Part shown: one piece after another, positions 60,165-64,000 of the stretch
How positions within the stretch are numbered: the first letter of the stretch is position 1
Layout of the letters: each line of letters starts with the position of its first letter
From: Planktomarina sp.
Lineage (GTDB): Bacteria; Pseudomonadota; Alphaproteobacteria; Rhodobacterales; Rhodobacteraceae
Length of the DNA: 64,000 bases
Assembly (NCBI GenBank): GCA_020630595.1
Contig: JAHDBC010000003.1
Location: forward strand, 81,205-145,204
Direction of reading: 5' to 3'
Made by a program: the position numbers and the translations under genes
Notes under the pieces: generated by a model
Told to the model about the DNA's origin: nothing
The model's database searches: none
The model's input: the letters and a program-made list of their open reading frames with translations, nothing else

Positions 60165-62465
60165 TTAGTCCCGATCTTCGCCTGCAAGCATCGCTTTGAT
60201 CCATTCTTTGGTCTTGGCCGTTTTTGCCAATCGCAGAAATGCGGCGCGTTCGCGGTCGAACATATCCTGTTCTGTGACAATACGTTCGTCATCGCTGTCG
60301 GTGTTGACGACGATGGTTGCGATTTCCATTGCGGTCACCTTGTTGTGGGGCAAGAACCATTTTTTGGCGACGCCGTCAGACATGAAATCATCCATCTTTT
60401 GCAAGATGGACTTGCCCGGCAGGGTGTAGGTTTGCGGGGTTGGTGGGGTGTAATCCTGGCCCATTTCGCTGATCCAAGCTGTGGCTTGCGTGATCAATTT
60501 GTCCCGGTTCATGACGCTGCGGTCGCGGTCCGGAAGGAAATAGCGCAATTTCGTGGCCTGTTCCGGGCTTTCACCCATTTTGCCATAGCCCACTTGCATC
60601 CATGCATTCCAAGCGGCGTCTTGTGGTGTGTTGCCAACGGACCAGCGTTCGAACGTTGTTTTCACGCCACCACCGCCAGGCACAACGCCAACGCCGGATT
60701 CCACCAGACCAAGAACAGAGTTCGCGTGGGTCAAAAGCGCATCACAGTGCAGCAAAACTTCGAAGCCGCCACCCAAAGACAGGCCCGATGGCGCGCCGAT
60801 CACTGGGACGGGGCAGTATTTCAGCTTGGCGACAGACTGCTGGAAATCATGAAGGAAGGCATCCATTTCATCCCACGCTTCGCGATCAATGAAATCGGCA
60901 AAGCGGTTGAGGTCCACACCGGCCGAAAAGTGCTGCGCGTCGTTGTGGATCAGAATGCCGTTGCCCGGGTTTTCTGCCGCGGCTGCGACGATTTCCATGC
61001 TTTCGCCGGTCAATGCGTTGGCTTTGGAATGAAATTCCACCAGCCGGATATCACCGGGCAAATTCCACAGGGATGCCGCGCGATTTTGTGCCATCGGCGT
61101 CATTGTGCGGCGGGTCAGGCTGAAGCGTTGGGTGCCTTTGGGCAGCTGGACAGGTTTCAGTTCTGGGACGCCGTCGAAGGTGCGCACGTAGAGCGTTCCC
61201 CCTTTGGCGACGTAGAACGGGCCTTGGTCCACCGACACTTGCAGGGCCATGGGGACATCTGCCCCGGCTTGTGTCGCAAGCGTTGCGACGGTTTGTGCCC
61301 CCAGCGCGTCGATCATTTCAAAGGGGCCACGGATCCAGTTGAAGCCCATCTTCATAGCGTCATCGATGTCTTGGGGTGTTGTGGTGACATCAGGGATCAA
61401 ATGCGCGGCATAGGACAGCACGCGCCCCAAAAAGTTGCGGGCAAAGCGCGCGTGTGCACCGTCGCCTTCGATCATGGATGGCAGGGTTTCTTTGCTTTCC
61501 TGCATCAATTCTGCCGCGCGCTGAGCGGCAGGTGGCAGGTCTTTGACACGGGGGCGTGTGGTGCCATCAAGGTTCACGGCAACAGTGTCGTCTTCACGGT
61601 AAAAGCCGCCTTTGCCGGATTTTTGCCCGGTGAATCCATCCGCAATCATTTGGTTGATCAGACCATTGGCGGGATTGTTGGATCGACCGACCGCGTGGAA
61701 CACATCGTTTTCGGGAAGGATATCACCCAAGGTGTCGACCACATCTGACATCAGATCGACGCCGATCAGGTCATACAGTCCAAACACACCTGTTTTGGGA
61801 ATTCCCATGGGACGGCCCATCAGGGCATCGGCTTCTTCGATCGTCAGGCCCTGCTTGAATGCTTCGTCCATTCCGACCTGCAAGGCAAAGACACCCACGC
61901 GGTTGCCCAGAAATCCTGGGGTGTCGTTGCACGGAACAACGCCTTTGCCCAACACTTCGTCATTGAAATGGGCCAAGCGGTCCATCACGTCGGGTAGGGT
62001 GTGTTCACCGCGCACAAGTTCCAGCAGGCGCATGTAGCGCACGGGGTTGAAGTAGTGGGTGATCGCAAATCGTTGTTGAAATGCGGTGCTGCGCCCATCC
62101 ACCAGAAGGGAAATCGGAATGGTAGAGGTATTGGAAGTGACGATGCAATCCGGGCTGACGGTTTCTTCCAGCCGGGCATACAGCGCCTTTTTCAGATCCA
62201 GACGTTCAACGATCGCCTCAACAATCCAGTCGCAGTCGGCCAGTTTGTCAAAATCGCCATCAATGGTGCCGCAGGTGATCCGGTCGACGTTGGACCGTTG
62301 GTGCAGGGGGGCAGGTTCGGATTTCTGCAACCGTTCCAACGCGTAGTCGGTCGCGTCTTTCGACAGATCCAACAGCAGCACGTTGTGGCCCGCATTTGCG
62401 ATTTGCCCAGCAATGCCAGATCCCATGGTGCCGGCACCGATGACGGCGATATTTTTGAATGTCAT
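60165..62465 (-). CDS. 3-hydroxyacyl-CoA dehydrogenase / enoyl-CoA hydratase (FadN-type)
   Basis: 766-aa bifunctional beta-oxidation enzyme. The N-terminal NAD-binding fold (VIGAGTMGSGIAGQIANAGH) and dehydrogenase catalytic region (ITHYFNPVRYMRLLELV, GFLGNRVGVF) come first. The hydratase/isomerase domain is C-terminal (about residues 460-700; HFSAGVDLNRF, APSGLSLGGGFEVLLHCDA, ESGVGVVPGGGG). This order (dehydrogenase before hydratase) is that of FadN rather than FadB or FadJ. The ATG at 62465 has GGGGAG upstream inside a hairpin arm. Partner thiolase (FadA) is not in the window. Confidence 0.92.
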   Translation of the reverse strand: MTFKNIAVIGAGTMGSGIAGQIANAGHNVLLLDLSKDATDYALERLQKSEPAPLHQRSNVDRITCGTIDGDFDKLADCDWIVEAIVERLDLKKALYARLEETVSPDCIVTSNTSTIPISLLVDGRSTAFQQRFAITHYFNPVRYMRLLELVRGEHTLPDVMDRLAHFNDEVLGKGVVPCNDTPGFLGNRVGVFALQVGMDEAFKQGLTIEEADALMGRPMGIPKTGVFGLYDLIGVDLMSDVVDTLGDILPENDVFHAVGRSNNPANGLINQMIADGFTGQKSGKGGFYREDDTVAVNLDGTTRPRVKDLPPAAQRAAELMQESKETLPSMIEGDGAHARFARNFLGRVLSYAAHLIPDVTTTPQDIDDAMKMGFNWIRGPFEMIDALGAQTVATLATQAGADVPMALQVSVDQGPFYVAKGGTLYVRTFDGVPELKPVQLPKGTQRFSLTRRTMTPMAQNRAASLWNLPGDIRLVEFHSKANALTGESMEIVAAAAENPGNGILIHNDAQHFSAGVDLNRFADFIDREAWDEMDAFLHDFQQSVAKLKYCPVPVIGAPSGLSLGGGFEVLLHCDALLTHANSVLGLVESGVGVVPGGGGVKTTFERWSVGNTPQDAAWNAWMQVGYGKMGESPEQATKLRYFLPDRDRSVMNRDKLITQATAWISEMGQDYTPPTPQTYTLPGKSILQKMDDFMSDGVAKKWFLPHNKVTAMEIATIVVNTDSDDERIVTEQDMFDRERAAFLRLAKTAKTKEWIKAMLAGEDRD

Positions 62466-62473
62466 GTCACGCT

Positions 62474-62497
62474 CCCCAACATCAGGTGACGTTGGGG
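62474..62497 (-). promoter_or_regulatory. Hairpin overlapping the ribosome binding site of the FadN-type gene
   Basis: CCCCAAC and GTTGGGG form a 7-bp perfect stem with a 10-nt loop. On the minus strand its 3' arm plus the next base (TTGGGGAG) contains the Shine-Dalgarno sequence, 6 nt before the ATG. It could end the RTX transcript or mask the ribosome site. Confidence 0.5.
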
Positions 62498-62508
62498 TAG
62501 CGAGTGAT

Positions 62509-64000
62509 TTATTCGATCACAACAGAGTTCGGATCAAATCCCGTGACGTCATCTAGGCGGATGGTCAATTCTGTTGGGGTTTCGCCTGCGTCACGCGGTT
62601 CCAGTGTCAACCGAACCAGTGTGTGCGTTCCGTCATCAGATTCATCTGCCGTAATGTTGGTGACTGTTCCCAGCCCGGCTGCGGCATCGATGATCAGCAC
62701 ATCTTCATCAACGTTGAAATCTGCGATGACCATCCATGGGCCTTCCAGGGCAGTCGGCAGATCCGTGATGTTTTGGACAAACGTGTCTGCGCCTGCATCG
62801 CCCGTCAGGGTTGCGGCAACGGTGTCTTCGTCATCAATCACGTTGACCAGCAAATCGTCACCGGTGCCGCCATAGATCGACGATCCGTCGAAGCTGCGCA
62901 ATTGATCGTTTCCGTTTTCGCCAAAGGCCGCGGCACCATCCCCTGCGGTCAGGATGTCATCACCATCGCCGCCAAAGCCAACAGCAGACAGCCCACCAGC
63001 AATGATCGTGTCGTTGTCGTCGCCGCCAAACAGTTCTGTCCGGTTGGTGGGTTCATCATTGAAATCGAAGCCTTGAATGAAGTCTTCGCCGTCTTGACCG
63101 AACACCTGACTGCCTGCGCCAACAAGTGCTGCGTCATCCCCAGCACCGCCAAAGACAGTGAAATTGGTATTTGGCAAATCTTCAAACGGCGTTGGGTCAA
63201 ATCGATCGGCCCACGGGCCTGCAACATCGTTGCCGTCCCCGCCATAGATCGTGACGTTATCCGCAGCGATATCAAAAATATCGTTGTCTGCGCCGCCATA
63301 AAGCAAGGCATCGTTGCCGTCAGACGACCGGATCTGGATCAGATCAGCATCGTCAGTGCCGTTTGTTGTGCCGGCGCCCGCTTGAATGGCATCACGCCCG
63401 TCGTAGGTGTCGATGACATCTTCAAACGGTGAAAAGGTTTCGTCCTGCTGCAAAATCCCGGCAGCCACACCAAGGGCATTGCTTTCAATCCCGATGCGGA
63501 AAATCGGCGTTTCGTCAGGCACAGTGATATCCGGGGTTTCGATGCGGGCATCATTTCTGGACACAACGTCGCCAGACCCATCATCACTGAAGTCCACGGA
63601 TTGTGTGCCCTGATCAAATTCTTGCAGCAGCGTCAGGCCGTTGCCTGCGACGATGGCGTCAAGGGTCAACCCGTCGCCGACATTCATGTCTTCTGTAATG
63701 TCAAAGGCGGTGCCTTCGGGCAGGTGATAAAAGCCCAGCGTATTGATCTGGTTCAGGTCGCCGTCAGTCGGTGACGTTGTCACAAGATTGGTTTTCAGGG
63801 CAATAATGCTGCCGGCCTGGCCTTCATCCAATCTGATGTCAAAATTGCCATCTTCATCTTCTTGCACGGTGAATGCCAGCGGCGCGGGAACGGTATCGTC
63901 TGTTTCTGCGTCGGTTGATGTATCGTCAGATGGGGCATCAGATGCATCGGTATCGGTATCGGTATCGGTATCGGTATCGGTGGAAGCGGGTGTTTCACCG
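62509..64000 (-). CDS. RTX calcium-binding protein (5' end beyond window)
   Basis: C-terminal 497 residues of a larger acidic protein; the open frame continues past base 64000. A low-complexity Asp/Thr/Ser-rich linker with six Thr-Asp repeats (about 63946-63981) precedes a beta-rich domain (FTVQEDEDGNFDIRLDEGQAG), then degenerate RTX repeats (LYGGADNDIFDI, IYGGDGNDVAG, FGGDGDDILTAGDG, IYGGTGDDLL) and a C-terminal domain (WMVIADFNVDEDVLIIDAAAG) typical of secreted RTX proteins. It is the third RTX protein of the window. Confidence 0.85.
   Translation of the reverse strand, partial: GETPASTDTDTDTDTDTDASDAPSDDTSTDAETDDTVPAPLAFTVQEDEDGNFDIRLDEGQAGSIIALKTNLVTTSPTDGDLNQINTLGFYHLPEGTAFDITEDMNVGDGLTLDAIVAGNGLTLLQEFDQGTQSVDFSDDGSGDVVSRNDARIETPDITVPDETPIFRIGIESNALGVAAGILQQDETFSPFEDVIDTYDGRDAIQAGAGTTNGTDDADLIQIRSSDGNDALLYGGADNDIFDIAADNVTIYGGDGNDVAGPWADRFDPTPFEDLPNTNFTVFGGAGDDAALVGAGSQVFGQDGEDFIQGFDFNDEPTNRTELFGGDDNDTIIAGGLSAVGFGGDGDDILTAGDGAAAFGENGNDQLRSFDGSSIYGGTGDDLLVNVIDDEDTVAATLTGDAGADTFVQNITDLPTALEGPWMVIADFNVDEDVLIIDAAAGLGTVTNITADESDDGTHTLVRLTLEPRDAGETPTELTIRLDDVTGFDPNSVVIE
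63946..63981. repeat. Hexanucleotide tandem repeat coding for Thr-Asp
   Basis: Six perfect copies of ATCGGT on the plus strand (ACCGAT on the coding strand) encode (Thr-Asp)6 within the RTX linker. Unit length is a multiple of three, so changes in copy number would keep the frame. Confidence 0.85.

Noticed and set aside
59938..60204. N-terminal extension of the PaiB-like protein
   Set aside because: The open frame crosses three hairpins and enters the FadN-type gene; PaiB proteins start at MHPNP-like sequences as at 59937.
1..64000. tRNA, rRNA, riboswitch, integrase, transposase
   Set aside because: None could be recognised by reading both strands; covariance-model searches were not possible here.

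Overview
The window (about 57% GC by eye, tightly packed, with many 1-4 bp stop/start overlaps) looks like the chromosome of a marine-type alphaproteobacterium of the Rhodobacterales (Roseobacter group). The pointers are a two-domain aldehyde dehydrogenase next to deoC, a taurine-pyruvate aminotransferase with a TauR-like MocR regulator and TauE-like exporter, RTX proteins with dedicated type I secretion, CUT1-type sugar ABC transporters with UgpC/MsmK-like ATPases, and the hairpins and small palindromes typical of that group. I see no rRNA, tRNA, CRISPR array, insertion sequence or prophage. No stretch longer than about 230 bp lacks a gene or a described element.

Layout. 1-6.7 kb: a truncated aldehyde dehydrogenase and deoC (minus), then rpe, a DUF4173-like membrane protein and a CreBC-like two-component pair (plus). 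6.9-15.2 kb: a secreted adhesin-like protein with eight Ig-like repeats (BapA type), followed by its likely type I exporter (TolC-family lipoprotein, ABC ATPase, HlyD adaptor). 15.2-21.9 kb: a polysaccharide locus with kpsE/kpsT-like export genes, a fused two-glycosyltransferase protein, a sulfotransferase and a GT2 on the minus strand, and kpsM divergent. 21.9-28.2 kb: two divergent RTX calcium-binding proteins. 28.3-42.0 kb: a galactoside utilisation regulon. IclR and the ABC ATPase are on minus; the binding protein, permeases, alpha-galactosidase, galactose dehydrogenase-like SDR, dgoK, dgoA, a lactonase, a GH42 beta-galactosidase and a mutarotase are on plus. Together they read as oligosaccharide uptake, hydrolysis and the De Ley-Doudoroff route, but no galactonate dehydratase is present. 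42.0-43.9 kb: ureidoglycolate lyase-like gene and a class III aminotransferase.

44.0-55.4 kb holds the most novel part: a LacI-controlled locus with a complete CUT1 transporter, a GMC flavin oxidoreductase, an unrecognised 241-aa protein and four SnoaL/NTF2-like proteins (three of them two-domain). A 16-bp LacI-type operator lies in front of the transporter operon, and the LacI gene closes that operon. This looks like an uncharacterised uptake-and-catabolism system for a small polyol or sugar-like compound; the substrate cannot be read from the sequence.

55.4-64 kb: the fourth SnoaL protein is translationally coupled to a TauE-like exporter and a TauR-like regulator, behind taurine-pyruvate aminotransferase. 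Direct-repeat boxes resembling TauR sites stand before both tauR and tpa. Then come a PaiB-like flavin protein, a FadN-type 3-hydroxyacyl-CoA dehydrogenase/enoyl-CoA hydratase, and the 3' part of a third RTX protein that runs off the window.
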